The notes under the pieces are model-generated. The model did not search any database. It was not told the origin of the DNA and saw only the letters and a program-made list of their open reading frames with translations. A program made the position numbers and the translations under genes. This document shows, one piece after another, positions 53,544-62,706 of a stretch of DNA of 64,000 nucleotides. The DNA lies in assembly GCA_010671905.1 (NCBI GenBank), contig JAAHII010000002.1:372001-436000 (forward strand). Reading direction: 5' to 3'. This DNA is from Leptolyngbya sp. SIOISBB (GTDB lineage Bacteria > Cyanobacteriota > Cyanobacteriia > Phormidesmidales > Phormidesmidaceae). Positions within the stretch are counted from its first letter, which is position 1. Every line of letters begins with the position of its first letter.

Positions 53544-55862
53544 ATGACCGTCACTGTTTTCGGCATTCGCCATCATGGGCCAGGGTCAGCGAGAAGTTTA
53601 GTGCGATCGCTCCATACCCTTCAGCCCGACATTGTGCTGGTTGAGGGACCTCCTGAGGCAGACGCAGCGATACCGCTGATGACCCACCCGGAGATGCGGC
53701 CGCCCGTGGCGCTGCTGGTATACGCTCCAGAACACCTGCAGCAGGCGGCCTTCTATCCCTTTGCGGAGTTTTCACCCGAATGGCAGGCCCTCCGCTACGG
53801 GGTGAATCAGGGGATCCCTGTCCGGTTTATGGATTTGCCCCAGACGCATCGACTCGCGCTGAGCGCAGCCAAAGAAGAGACGCCAGCGTCAGATAACGGC
53901 GGTAAAGAGACGTCAGAGCTAGATGGCGACGCAAAACTGGAGCCGCCGGAAACATCCCCGCAGCGATTGCGACCCACTGATCCGCTGGGATGGTTGGCTG
54001 AGGCGGCAGGCTATCGCGATAGTGAGCGCTGGTGGGAGCATTGGGTCGAGCAGCGCCAAGACGGCACGGCTCTGTTCGAAGCCATTTTAGAAGCGATGAT
54101 CGCCCTTCGAGAGGACGTAGAAAAGACCTATCCACCGGATGCTGGGAATCCCTTTGACTGCCTGGAAGCGCAGCGGGAAGCCTACATGCGGCAAACGATT
54201 CGGCAAGCGCAGAAGGAAGGATTTGAGGCGATTGCCGTGGTGTGTGGAGCCTGGCACGCGCCCGCCCTGAACGAACCGTTACCCACCCAAAAGCCTGACA
54301 AAGAGCTGCTCAAAGGCTTGCCCAAGCTCAAGGTGAAAGCGACCTGGATTCCCTGGACCTACGGACGGTTGGCCAGTAGCAGTGGCTATGGCGCAGGCAT
54401 TACGTCACCGGGTTGGTACGAGCACCTGTGGCGATCGTCGACCTCGGAGCATCCATCGAGTCAGACGGGGGTTCGGTGGATGACGCGGGTGGCGCGACTG
54501 CTACGGGAGGAAGACCTAGAGGCCTCCTCCGCCAGCATCATTGAAGCGGTACGACTGGCGGAGACCCTAGCTGCCCTAAGGGACTCAACCATGCCCGGGT
54601 TGGACGAATTCAATGAGGCCGCGCAAACCATTTTCTGCTTTGGCGATGCTGCTCCGATGCAGCTCATCCATCGAAAGCTGATTGTCAGCGATCGCCTCGG
54701 TCAGGTCCCTCTGGAAACGCCCTTGGTACCTCTGCAGCAAGATCTCCAGCAGCTGCAAAAACGACTCCGGCTCAAGCCCGCTGCCATCGAAAAGCGGCTG
54801 ACTCTAGATTTACGAAAACCGCTGGATTTGGAGCGATCTCACCTGCTCCATCGCCTCGCGTTACTCCAGATTCCCTGGGGGCAAGTCCAATCCACCAGTG
54901 GGAAGGGCACTTTCAAAGAAGCCTGGGAACTGCGGTGGGATCCAGAACTCAGCCTCAAGGTAATCGAAGCAGGCCATTGGGGCAATACCGTCATTGCGGC
55001 GGCAACGGCAACGGTTCAGGCTCAGGCTGCTGCTGCTCAATCCCTCGGGTACCTGACCGACTTGCTCGACCAGGTACTGCTAGCAGCGCTAACAGATGTC
55101 GTTGCTCCCCTAATCGAACAGTTACAGGAGATCGCCGCCGTCGCCAGTGACGTGACCCACCTAATGGCGGCCCTGCCCGCTCTAGTGAACGTGCTGCGCT
55201 ATCGTGACGTGCGTCAAACCGACAGTGCAACTGTAGCCCAAGTGGTGGACGGGTTAGTAGCCCGCATCTGCATCGGCCTGCCCGGAGCCTGCGCCTCCCT
55301 AGATGATGACGCTGCCGCCCGGATGCTCCAGTCTATTAACCAGACCCACAGCGCCCTTAAATTGCTCCAGCAGGAATCGCATTTGCAAAGTTGGTCGGCC
55401 ACGCTGCAACATCTAGCCAACCGGATGAACCTGCAGGGGCTGGTCACGGGACGCTGCTGTCGGCTGCTGCTGGATGAGGGCACTCTGCCTCCAACCGAAG
55501 CCGCGAAACGCTTGAGCTTAGCCCTTTCGTTAGCGACCGAGCCACCCCAGGCGGCGGCGTGGGTGGAGGGATTCTTGCAGGGCAGCGGTCTGTTGCTGAT
55601 TCATGATGATGCCATCTGGCAGGTATTGGATGACTGGGTGACGCAGCTATCTGCCGAGACCTTCACCGCGTTACTGCCCCTGCTGCGGCGTACATTTGCC
55701 AACTTCACGGCCCCCGAACGTCGCCAGATGGGTGAGCGGGTGCGGCTGGGACGGCAAGAACTGGCAGCCGAGAGTCGGGAGTCCGATCATGATCGCGCCG
55801 ACGCCGCCCTGCCCCTCATTGCTCAACTCCTTGGCCTTGCTACTCCATTGGTGACCCCATGA
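53544..55862 (+). CDS. DUF5682 protein of the MoxR/VWA cluster
   Basis: 772 aa. The N-terminus VTVFGIRHHGPGSARSL, DIVLVEGPPEAD and AIAVVCGAWHAPAL (about residue 230) is the conserved core of DUF5682, with a ChaN/TraB-like layout (GxRHxGPGS, EGPxE, and GAWH) that could bind metal or haem-like ligands. A Glu/Ser-rich insertion is near residues 110-140, and the C-terminal 350 residues are helical. It overlaps the VWA gene by four bases (ATGA). Function unknown; the cluster is discussed as a conflict or stress system. Confidence 0.8.
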   Translation: MTVTVFGIRHHGPGSARSLVRSLHTLQPDIVLVEGPPEADAAIPLMTHPEMRPPVALLVYAPEHLQQAAFYPFAEFSPEWQALRYGVNQGIPVRFMDLPQTHRLALSAAKEETPASDNGGKETSELDGDAKLEPPETSPQRLRPTDPLGWLAEAAGYRDSERWWEHWVEQRQDGTALFEAILEAMIALREDVEKTYPPDAGNPFDCLEAQREAYMRQTIRQAQKEGFEAIAVVCGAWHAPALNEPLPTQKPDKELLKGLPKLKVKATWIPWTYGRLASSSGYGAGITSPGWYEHLWRSSTSEHPSSQTGVRWMTRVARLLREEDLEASSASIIEAVRLAETLAALRDSTMPGLDEFNEAAQTIFCFGDAAPMQLIHRKLIVSDRLGQVPLETPLVPLQQDLQQLQKRLRLKPAAIEKRLTLDLRKPLDLERSHLLHRLALLQIPWGQVQSTSGKGTFKEAWELRWDPELSLKVIEAGHWGNTVIAAATATVQAQAAAAQSLGYLTDLLDQVLLAALTDVVAPLIEQLQEIAAVASDVTHLMAALPALVNVLRYRDVRQTDSATVAQVVDGLVARICIGLPGACASLDDDAAARMLQSINQTHSALKLLQQESHLQSWSATLQHLANRMNLQGLVTGRCCRLLLDEGTLPPTEAAKRLSLALSLATEPPQAAAWVEGFLQGSGLLLIHDDAIWQVLDDWVTQLSAETFTALLPLLRRTFANFTAPERRQMGERVRLGRQELAAESRESDHDRADAALPLIAQLLGLATPLVTP

Positions 55863-57055
55863 GCCTAACGAATGACCTCAACACAAAACGGTTACGCCGC
55901 TGGCGACTGATCCTCGGCGGGGGAGAGGCCGATAGCATCTGCAGCGCCGGCGGCGAGCTGGCGGGGGGCTTACTGGGCACCGACGGTCTGGCGATGGACA
56001 AGGCTCTTGCCGCGCTCTACGGCGATGGTCAGCCAGATAAAAATCAGGACCGTAGCGGCGGACTCGGAAAATCGGCCCCCAACGTCGCCCGCTGGCTGGG
56101 CGATATTCGCGAGTACTTTCCCAGCTCGGTGGTGCGCGTCATGCAGCAAGATGCCCTAGAGCGACTTAATTTGCACCAGATGCTGCTTGAACCGGAAATG
56201 TTGGCAGTTGTCGAGGCCGATGTTCATCTGGTGGCGAATTTGATGTCTCTCAATCGCGTCATTCCCGAACGCACCAAAGAGACGGCCCGTTTAGTGGTGC
56301 GCAAAGTTGTTGACGAACTCCTGCGTAAGCTTCAAAACCCCATGCAGCAAGCCGTCGTCGGTAGCCTCAATCGCAGTCAGCGCAACTCTCGTCCCCGCCA
56401 TAACGAAATCGACTGGCACCGGACCATTCGCGCCAACCTACGCCACTATCAGCCCGATTATCAAACCATCATCCCGGAGCGGCTGATTGGCTATGGACGC
56501 AAGCGATCGGCCCTCAAAGACATTATCCTTTGCGTTGATCAGAGTGGCTCAATGGCCGCTTCCGTCGTCTATGCCAGCATTTTTGCTGCCGTGCTGGCCT
56601 CCATTCCCGCCGTCAGCACCCGGCTCGTGGTGTTCGATACTGCCGTAGTTGACCTTACCGACCTGCTTCAAGATCCGGTTGATGTCCTTTTCGGCACACA
56701 GCTTGGCGGCGGCACCGATATTCATCAGGCCCTCTCCTACTGCCAGAAACAGGTCCGTCAGCCGCAGGAAACCATTCTGATTTTGATTAGCGACCTATAT
56801 GAAGGGGGCGATCGCGACGCGATGCTCAAGCGCCTAGCCTCCTTGACGGCTTCAGGCGTTCAGATGGTGACATTACTCGCCCTCAATGATGACGGGGCAC
56901 CTAGCTTTGATCATCACAACGCGGCTGCCTTTGCAAGTTTAGGAAGTCCCGCTTTTGCTTGCACGCCCGATCAGTTTCCCAGTCTGATGGCGGCGGCTAT
57001 CAACCGCAGCGACATTGCTCAATGGGCGGCTAAAGAGGACATCGTCATTGTGTGA
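55859..57055 (+). CDS. VWA-domain protein, MoxR partner
   Basis: 398 aa from ATG 55859. The von Willebrand A domain has an intact metal site, DQSGSM (Asp 227, Ser 229, Ser 231), then TQLGGGTDI (Thr of the site) and LILISDLYEGGD (final Asp). A helical N-terminus (about 200 residues) is typical of VWA proteins paired with MoxR ATPases. Last gene of the operon; 96 bp separate its stop from the convergent tricorn gene. Confidence 0.9.
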   Translation: MSLTNDLNTKRLRRWRLILGGGEADSICSAGGELAGGLLGTDGLAMDKALAALYGDGQPDKNQDRSGGLGKSAPNVARWLGDIREYFPSSVVRVMQQDALERLNLHQMLLEPEMLAVVEADVHLVANLMSLNRVIPERTKETARLVVRKVVDELLRKLQNPMQQAVVGSLNRSQRNSRPRHNEIDWHRTIRANLRHYQPDYQTIIPERLIGYGRKRSALKDIILCVDQSGSMAASVVYASIFAAVLASIPAVSTRLVVFDTAVVDLTDLLQDPVDVLFGTQLGGGTDIHQALSYCQKQVRQPQETILILISDLYEGGDRDAMLKRLASLTASGVQMVTLLALNDDGAPSFDHHNAAAFASLGSPAFACTPDQFPSLMAAAINRSDIAQWAAKEDIVIV

Positions 57056-57150
57056 GGTTCGTTATGCTGATTGGAACCGACCAGATCTCAGCCTCAGTGC
57101 CTTTACAAGGCTGCGAATCGGGTTAAAGCCTTGGGGGCATGACGCGCTGT

Positions 57151-60100
57151 CTAGGTGGCTGAGATGGGCAACTGGAGGCGGGGGCGATCGCCAAAGTCAG
57201 GCAACTGCACTGGCTCTTTCTCCAGCTCGTCGAGCACTAGTTGGATGGCGTGAGCCAGTTGTGGATCGTTGCCAGCCGCCCAGTCTTGAGGCGAAATATC
57301 GATCTGAATATCAGGATCGGTGCCATAGTTTTCCACTTGCCAGCCGACATCCTGAAACCAGAAAGAATATTCCGGCTGCGTCACGATGCTGAGGTCAACC
57401 AGTCGATGGCGGGGCGAAATCCCAATCACACCGCCCCAAGTGCGCGTTCCAATCAGGGTGCCAAGGCCCATCAGCTTAAAGCAGTGGCTAAAAATATCCC
57501 CATCAGAGCCCGCATGTTCGTTGGTGACAGCGACTATGGGGCCAGCCGGTGCATGGGCAGGGTAAGACTCAGGCTGTTCCCAGCGGGGCACATCATAGCC
57601 AATGCGTTGCCGCGCGAGCTTTTCTAAAATGAGTTGCGATACATGTCCGCCTCGATTAAAGCGCACGTCTACCACCAGTCCCGATTTAACCACCTCCGCC
57701 AAATAATAGCGATGAAACTCGGCATACCCCGCGGGTCCCATATCGGGAATATGGACGTAACCGACCCGTCCATCCGTCGCTAGGGTCACCGCTTGATGGT
57801 TGCGCTCGACCCATTCCCGGTAGCGGAGTAGGCGTTCGTCTTTGAGGGTTTGTACTGTGAGCGTACGGTGGGTTTCGCCAGTATGATTGGCCACGGTTAT
57901 CTGGATGGGGCAGTCAGCCTGATGCACCAGCAGTTCAGCTGGGGCGAGATGCTGATGGAGTCGTTGTCCTGAGATGGCTAGCAGGTAATCTCCAACGTTC
58001 ACATTCAGGCCGATCTGCTCTAGCGGTGACGCCTGTTTGGTCCAGGTATCACCTTGCACGATATGGGTGATCCGGTAAGCATCCATCGCCGCATCGTAAG
58101 CATAATCGGCTCCTAAAAAGCCCAGACGATATTCAGGTTGCTGGCGGTAGTCACCGCCGATCTCATAGGCATGGGAGGTGCCCAGTTCGCCCTGCATCTC
58201 CCAAATCAAATCAGAGAACTCAGAGCGGGTAGCCACTCGATCTAACAGGGGTCGATAGCGATCGTACACTTTGACCCAATCGACACCCGAGAGATCCGCT
58301 GTCCAGAATTGCTCTTGTTGCAATCGCCAAACTTCACGGAACATTTGCTGCCATTCCTGATGCGGCATAATCGCGATGTGCACTCGCTCCAAATCCAACC
58401 AGCCCGTTTTACGATTTGCCGCTTTGGCGTCTGGCTGAGCACTGCCCTGGGCATTCGCATTTTTAGGAGCCGCTTTGATCGGACAGACGCGGAGGCGATC
58501 GCCCGACCGATAAATCAGAGTTTTGTCATCACGACCAACCTTAAAATTCGTGACCTCTTTAGCCACGAGATCGCGGCTTTGGGTGGTGAAAGTGTAGAGC
58601 TCAATCTTGGCTTCGGCGGTCGGTTGAGGGCTACTCCAGTTACGACCTAGGCTGCCTTTGATAGGGGACGAACTGAACAGCACTTGGTTCTTCAGACCCC
58701 AAATCTGGTGATAGCGCCCCTCGGGTACTGGAAAGCCCACAACCCGGCGCTCAATCCCTTCAAAATCAATTCTCAACGGGGATGGTGAAGTGGGCATCTC
58801 CGATGCGGCTTCTGAGGATTCAATGGCCGCTTCGGCAGCCCTCGCCGCTGTATCCTCTTTTTTACCCTCGCTATCCAGCGGTTTGGGCACAGGGATAAAA
58901 GGGGAGGGGGTCTCAGCTTGTAGGGAAATCAGAAAAGGCCGGGTAGCCTGCGGGAAATTCAGGTCAAAATAAACCGTGTCATAGACCGGATTGAACTCCC
59001 GCACGGATAAGAAATAAATGAATTTGCCGTCTGGGTCAAAGCTGGGATTAAAGTCCCAGAAGCGGGGCGAGGTCAGGCCATGCGTTTGGCCATCGCTCAC
59101 CTGACACAGTTTGATCGAAGCAGTTGCTTGGGTTTCACTAAAGCCGTAGGCGATCCATTGACCATCGGGCGACCAGTTGAAGCCTTGGATGCGGTGGTAC
59201 GGGCTACGGTCAAGGAGCCGCATGGTTTGACTGTCGAGATCAACCCACATCAGCTCGTGGCGATGGTTGGTTAGCACGACTTGGTCGGCCACCGGCGACA
59301 CTTTGAAGTTAACCACACGGCCAATGTCTAAATCAGCCAAAACGACGGGCGGTGTCTCTACCTCAAGGTGATGAATTTCCAACCTTTCATTGCCGCCGCG
59401 ATCGCCCTCTGGGGAGGTGCTTGAACCATCGCACACAGTCACTAACCGACTCGCATCGGGAAGCCAACGGGTCAGGCGATAGCGCCCCCCATCGGCGCGG
59501 CCCATCGGCACCACCGCCCCTTCCCAATTGCCAAAGGAGACGCTACGTCCACGACTGGTGAGCAAGGTCGAATGTCCTTGGGGATGAAGTTCATAGTCTT
59601 CTAGATACTTACCCGTCTCAATAAATTTGCGCTGACGCTGTACCTGGGGACTACGAAACTGAATGGGAATCTCTTGTGACTGGCCGGAGGCCACGTCTAG
59701 TGAAAATAGGCTGGCACCTGCTTGATACACAATCCGTTGACCGTCCGTGGTGGCATTGCGCACATAAAAGTCTCGGTGATCAGTTATTTTCTGAACGTCT
59801 TCGCCGGTTGGTGTGCAGCGATACAGGTTGCCAATACCTTCATGGTCCGAGATGAAATAGAGGTGATCGCCAATCCATAGCGGCGAGGCTTTATTCCCAG
59901 AGCCCTCCAGCTTGGTAAATTGACCATCGCCCGTCACATCCACCCACAATGCGCCCACCCGCCCGCCACGATAGCGCTTCCAATGAGCCGGTTCAGCGAT
60001 ATTTCGCCCCAGAACAGATTTGCCCTCAGGCCCAAAGGCGATCGCATTCGCCATGCCGTAGGGTAAACACTCAGGTAGCCCCCCTTCGACATGAATGCGG

Positions 60101-60459
60101 TAAAGCTTCATCAGCCGCGGAAAGGGTTGGTTGGCATTACTCGCAAAAATGATGGCGCTACCGTCAGGACTCCAGCCTGCGATCGTGGTGTTAGCACCCA
60201 AGAAGGTGAGGCGTTGGGCGACGCCACCCGCAGCCGGCATGACATACACTTCGCCGTCCCCTTCTTCGCGCCCAATAAAGGCCAGTTGCGTGCCATCAGG
60301 GGAAAGCGCCGGATGACTCACGGCACCTAAATTAGCGGTCAGGCGGATAGCAACTCCACCATTGACGGGCACACTCCACAAATCATCTTCGCAAACGAAA
60401 ACGACCTGATCCTGATGAACGGTGGGAAACCGATAGTAGCCTGTCTGGGCAGTCGTCAT
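57151..60459 (-). CDS. Tricorn-like peptidase
   Basis: 1,102 aa from ATG 60459 (GAGGGA upstream); ATGs 7 and more codons earlier are alternatives. Two propellers fill the first half (repeats such as SHPALSPDGTQLAFIGREEGDGEVYVMP and FNWSPDGQWIAYG), then a PDZ-like domain (about 780-870) and a serine peptidase domain. Catalytic residues match the tricorn pattern: Ser-His in ELGTSHAYE, Ser in HAGSDGD, and Glu in WQVENYGTDPD. Cytosolic, trimming proteasome or Clp-derived peptides in archaea; its bacterial role is less clear. No signal peptide. Convergent with the VWA gene. Confidence 0.9.
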   Translation of the reverse strand: MTTAQTGYYRFPTVHQDQVVFVCEDDLWSVPVNGGVAIRLTANLGAVSHPALSPDGTQLAFIGREEGDGEVYVMPAAGGVAQRLTFLGANTTIAGWSPDGSAIIFASNANQPFPRLMKLYRIHVEGGLPECLPYGMANAIAFGPEGKSVLGRNIAEPAHWKRYRGGRVGALWVDVTGDGQFTKLEGSGNKASPLWIGDHLYFISDHEGIGNLYRCTPTGEDVQKITDHRDFYVRNATTDGQRIVYQAGASLFSLDVASGQSQEIPIQFRSPQVQRQRKFIETGKYLEDYELHPQGHSTLLTSRGRSVSFGNWEGAVVPMGRADGGRYRLTRWLPDASRLVTVCDGSSTSPEGDRGGNERLEIHHLEVETPPVVLADLDIGRVVNFKVSPVADQVVLTNHRHELMWVDLDSQTMRLLDRSPYHRIQGFNWSPDGQWIAYGFSETQATASIKLCQVSDGQTHGLTSPRFWDFNPSFDPDGKFIYFLSVREFNPVYDTVYFDLNFPQATRPFLISLQAETPSPFIPVPKPLDSEGKKEDTAARAAEAAIESSEAASEMPTSPSPLRIDFEGIERRVVGFPVPEGRYHQIWGLKNQVLFSSSPIKGSLGRNWSSPQPTAEAKIELYTFTTQSRDLVAKEVTNFKVGRDDKTLIYRSGDRLRVCPIKAAPKNANAQGSAQPDAKAANRKTGWLDLERVHIAIMPHQEWQQMFREVWRLQQEQFWTADLSGVDWVKVYDRYRPLLDRVATRSEFSDLIWEMQGELGTSHAYEIGGDYRQQPEYRLGFLGADYAYDAAMDAYRITHIVQGDTWTKQASPLEQIGLNVNVGDYLLAISGQRLHQHLAPAELLVHQADCPIQITVANHTGETHRTLTVQTLKDERLLRYREWVERNHQAVTLATDGRVGYVHIPDMGPAGYAEFHRYYLAEVVKSGLVVDVRFNRGGHVSQLILEKLARQRIGYDVPRWEQPESYPAHAPAGPIVAVTNEHAGSDGDIFSHCFKLMGLGTLIGTRTWGGVIGISPRHRLVDLSIVTQPEYSFWFQDVGWQVENYGTDPDIQIDISPQDWAAGNDPQLAHAIQLVLDELEKEPVQLPDFGDRPRLQLPISAT

Positions 60460-60611
60460 AGAGGCATCCCTCATCATCATAGTGTCTGTTTCCTAAAATA
60501 GCGGCATGGTTCGCAAATGAGGGATCTGAAATCATTGCAACTCCAGCAATGCTCACGAGCTGGCGCTGCCTCTGAATCAGGGGCATTCCCTGTTTATCCT
60601 ACTGAGTGCGA

Positions 60612-60655
60612 TCGCCCTGTGGCCAGTTTGGCAGCACAAACTGGCCACAGGGCGA
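60612..60655. repeat. Perfect 19-bp hairpin with a 6-nt loop
   Basis: Arms 60612-60630 and 60637-60655 around GCAGCA; the stem includes GGCCAGTTTG. No T-run follows, so it is not a standard terminator. It lies in the space between the divergent tricorn gene and the small gene at 60799. Confidence 0.6.
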
Positions 60656-60732
60656 ACATCAACCCCGTTAATTTTGACTGCTCCGGCTGGCACGCTGTCG
60701 AGAGTAACATCTGGCTCATTCCAAGCTTTTTG

Positions 60733-60789
60733 AGATCATCTCTTTTGTCGTTTGGTAAAATAGTTTTCAAACGACAAAAGAGATGATCT
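60733..60789. repeat. 22-bp perfect inverted repeat just before a small gene
   Basis: Arms 60733-60754 (AGATCATCTCTTTTGTCG...) and 60768-60789, with a 13-nt AT-rich centre. It ends nine bases before the ATG at 60799 and so must overlap its promoter or leader. It could be a regulator site, a translation-blocking hairpin or a small mobile repeat. Confidence 0.65.
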
Positions 60790-60798
60790 TTACCTATT

Positions 60799-61110
60799 AT
60801 GCAGGCTCTGCAGCAAGTTCTTGAAGACCTGCGCGCCCACCGCCAGCGCATTGAGCAAAGTGGTCCGATCGCCCCCGTGGGCGTTTGGTTAGAGGTCTAT
60901 TGTCCAGGCGGTCGAGACGTATACTATGCACGACTCAAAGCGGAAACTCCAATGTGGGGGAAGTCTCGCATGCGCGGCTTACAACGAGTGGGCTCAACCA
61001 ACCATCGGGACTGGCAGACCCGGATCAAACGGCGGGATGCCTTACTAGAAATTGAGCGGCGATCGTTGGCACTACAGGCGATGCTGAATGATCCCATCTG
61101 GGAGCCTTAA
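60799..61110 (+). CDS. Small conserved-looking cyanobacterial protein, unknown function
   Basis: 103 aa. A helical N-terminus (QALQQVLEDLRAHRQRIEQSG) is followed by a compact core PVGVWLEVYCPGGRDVYYARLKAETPMW, then basic WQTRIKRRDALLEIERRSL. The pattern looks like a nucleic-acid-binding protein but no family is named. The ATG lies nine bases after a 22-bp inverted repeat and no ribosome site is visible between them. Confidence 0.5.
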   Translation: MQALQQVLEDLRAHRQRIEQSGPIAPVGVWLEVYCPGGRDVYYARLKAETPMWGKSRMRGLQRVGSTNHRDWQTRIKRRDALLEIERRSLALQAMLNDPIWEP

Positions 61111-61173
61111 AACGATGGCTTGAATCGTCCTGCTACTACAAGATTTTTCACCATAGACAAATTAGGAAAAGAG

Positions 61174-61857
61174 ATGAGCCAACATATCGTGATTACTGGG
61201 GTCAGTCGCGGGTTGGGCCGAGCCATGACCGAAACCTTTATCGCGGCAGGGCATCGGGTATCGGGCTGTGCCCGCAGTGCTGAGGCGATCGCTCAACTTC
61301 GCACAATGCATTCTGATTCTCATCTGTTTGACGTCCTGGATGTGCGCGATGATGCCAGCGTCAGTCAATGGTGCCAGAAAGTTTTGCAGAAAAGCGGCAC
61401 CCCTGATCGGCTGATCAATAACGCTGGGTTAATCAACGCTCCCGCACCGCTGTGGGAAGTGCCTGCGGAGGAGTGTCAAGCCGTCATTGATGTCAACATT
61501 CATGGCACGGTCAATATGATTCGTCATTTTGTGCCACCGATGCGCCAACAACGGCGGGGCATTGTGGTCAATTTCAGCTCGGGGTGGGGCCGCTCTACGT
61601 CTCCAGGAGTTGCCCCTTACTGCGCCACCAAATGGGCTATCGAGGGCTTGACCCAGGCGCTTGCGCAGGAGCTCCCTGACGGTATGGCGGCAGTGGCCCT
61701 CAACCCCGGCATCATCCATACAAAAATGCTAGAAGCTTGTTTTGGCGAGGCCGCGGCTGACTACACTCCTCTGCCAGTCTGGGCACAGGCAGCAGTACCG
61801 TTCATTCTGGAGATCCGACCTCAAGATAACGGGCGTTCGCTAGCGGTGCCAGGATAA
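61174..61857 (+). CDS. Short-chain dehydrogenase/reductase
   Basis: 227 aa from ATG 61174 (AGGAAA upstream). Classical SDR: TGVSRGLG at residues 8-15, NNAG at 82-85, Ser in VNFSSGWG (near 136), and YCATK with Tyr 149 and Lys 153. NAD(P)(H)-dependent oxidoreductase; the arrangement suggests an NADPH-using enzyme but the substrate cannot be told. It starts 64 bp after the previous gene and may be co-transcribed. Slightly short at the C-terminus for the family but ending naturally. Confidence 0.85.
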   Translation: MSQHIVITGVSRGLGRAMTETFIAAGHRVSGCARSAEAIAQLRTMHSDSHLFDVLDVRDDASVSQWCQKVLQKSGTPDRLINNAGLINAPAPLWEVPAEECQAVIDVNIHGTVNMIRHFVPPMRQQRRGIVVNFSSGWGRSTSPGVAPYCATKWAIEGLTQALAQELPDGMAAVALNPGIIHTKMLEACFGEAAADYTPLPVWAQAAVPFILEIRPQDNGRSLAVPG

Positions 61858-62127
61858 GGAGTCGGTCAGAGCGAGTGCGTTTTCAGCAAACGCCGTCAGC
61901 GGGCTCTGCGGCTCAAAAAAAGGAAGTGTTATCTTGAGCTCTATGATCGAGACCGCTACAGTATTTACCATCCTGTCTGCACCCTTCAAAATAAGGGTTG
62001 GGTTTAGCCGACACTCGCATGCGTTCCTTATCCTTCATGGTAGAGCCGACAAATTCGTCCGGGAGCAGGTCACTTTCTTGGGAGAAAATTAGAGTGAAGC
62101 TGTCGCCACATTTTGACAGGTGCGCCC

Positions 62128-62475
62128 ATGACGCCGAAAGAACGCCAAGAACTCTTACAGTGCAGTCAACGCATCGCGGAATTACTGTATCAGGAAGCCT
62201 GTGAGCAAGGTCAGTCGATGACGCATTTGGGAGCTATCGAATCGACGAACAAGCCGCTCCCAAGGCTGACGATCAACGCACACGACTATCGCTGCAACAG
62301 ACCCGCCAAGGCTTTCGGGCCATCCTCTCGGAACTTGCGGCCAGTGAATAGAGTCAACGACAGCGATTATATGATGACTTGCTCAACGAAACGGCCACCG
62401 AATTATTGCCTGATCGACCCCATCGGCAGGAACCCAGAGTCGTCAAGCAGCGACCGAAACCATTTCCTCGCATGA
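62128..62475 (+). pseudogene. Possible transposase N-terminal remnant
   Basis: The first 35 residues (MTPKERQELLQCSQRIAELL) look like the start of cyanobacterial transposases of the ISKra4 kind. After about residue 40 the sequence becomes Pro/Arg/Asn-rich and unlike any fold. The identification is tentative. The 270 bp upstream and 230 bp downstream show no gene. Confidence 0.3.
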
Positions 62476-62706
62476 AGCAACCCCGATCTGTTCTCAAAGC
62501 TAAGCTGGTCGCATGATTCCGCTTAAGTCAGTGACATTGACATGATCTAGTAGATATCGCACCGGAGCACTCTCTAGCGTGATTAGTTCAAATAAACTAT
62601 GTTGACGAATAGACCTGCTGCAAGAATTCAGTTCATACACTGAAAATGCCCGCAGCTGTGACTGGGAAAACTGGGTATAGATGAGCATTTTTGTGTGGCT
62701 ACCCTG

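Noticed and set aside
60612-60655. Rho-independent terminator of the tricorn-side spacer
   Set aside because: No T-run on either strand, and the position is between divergent genes.
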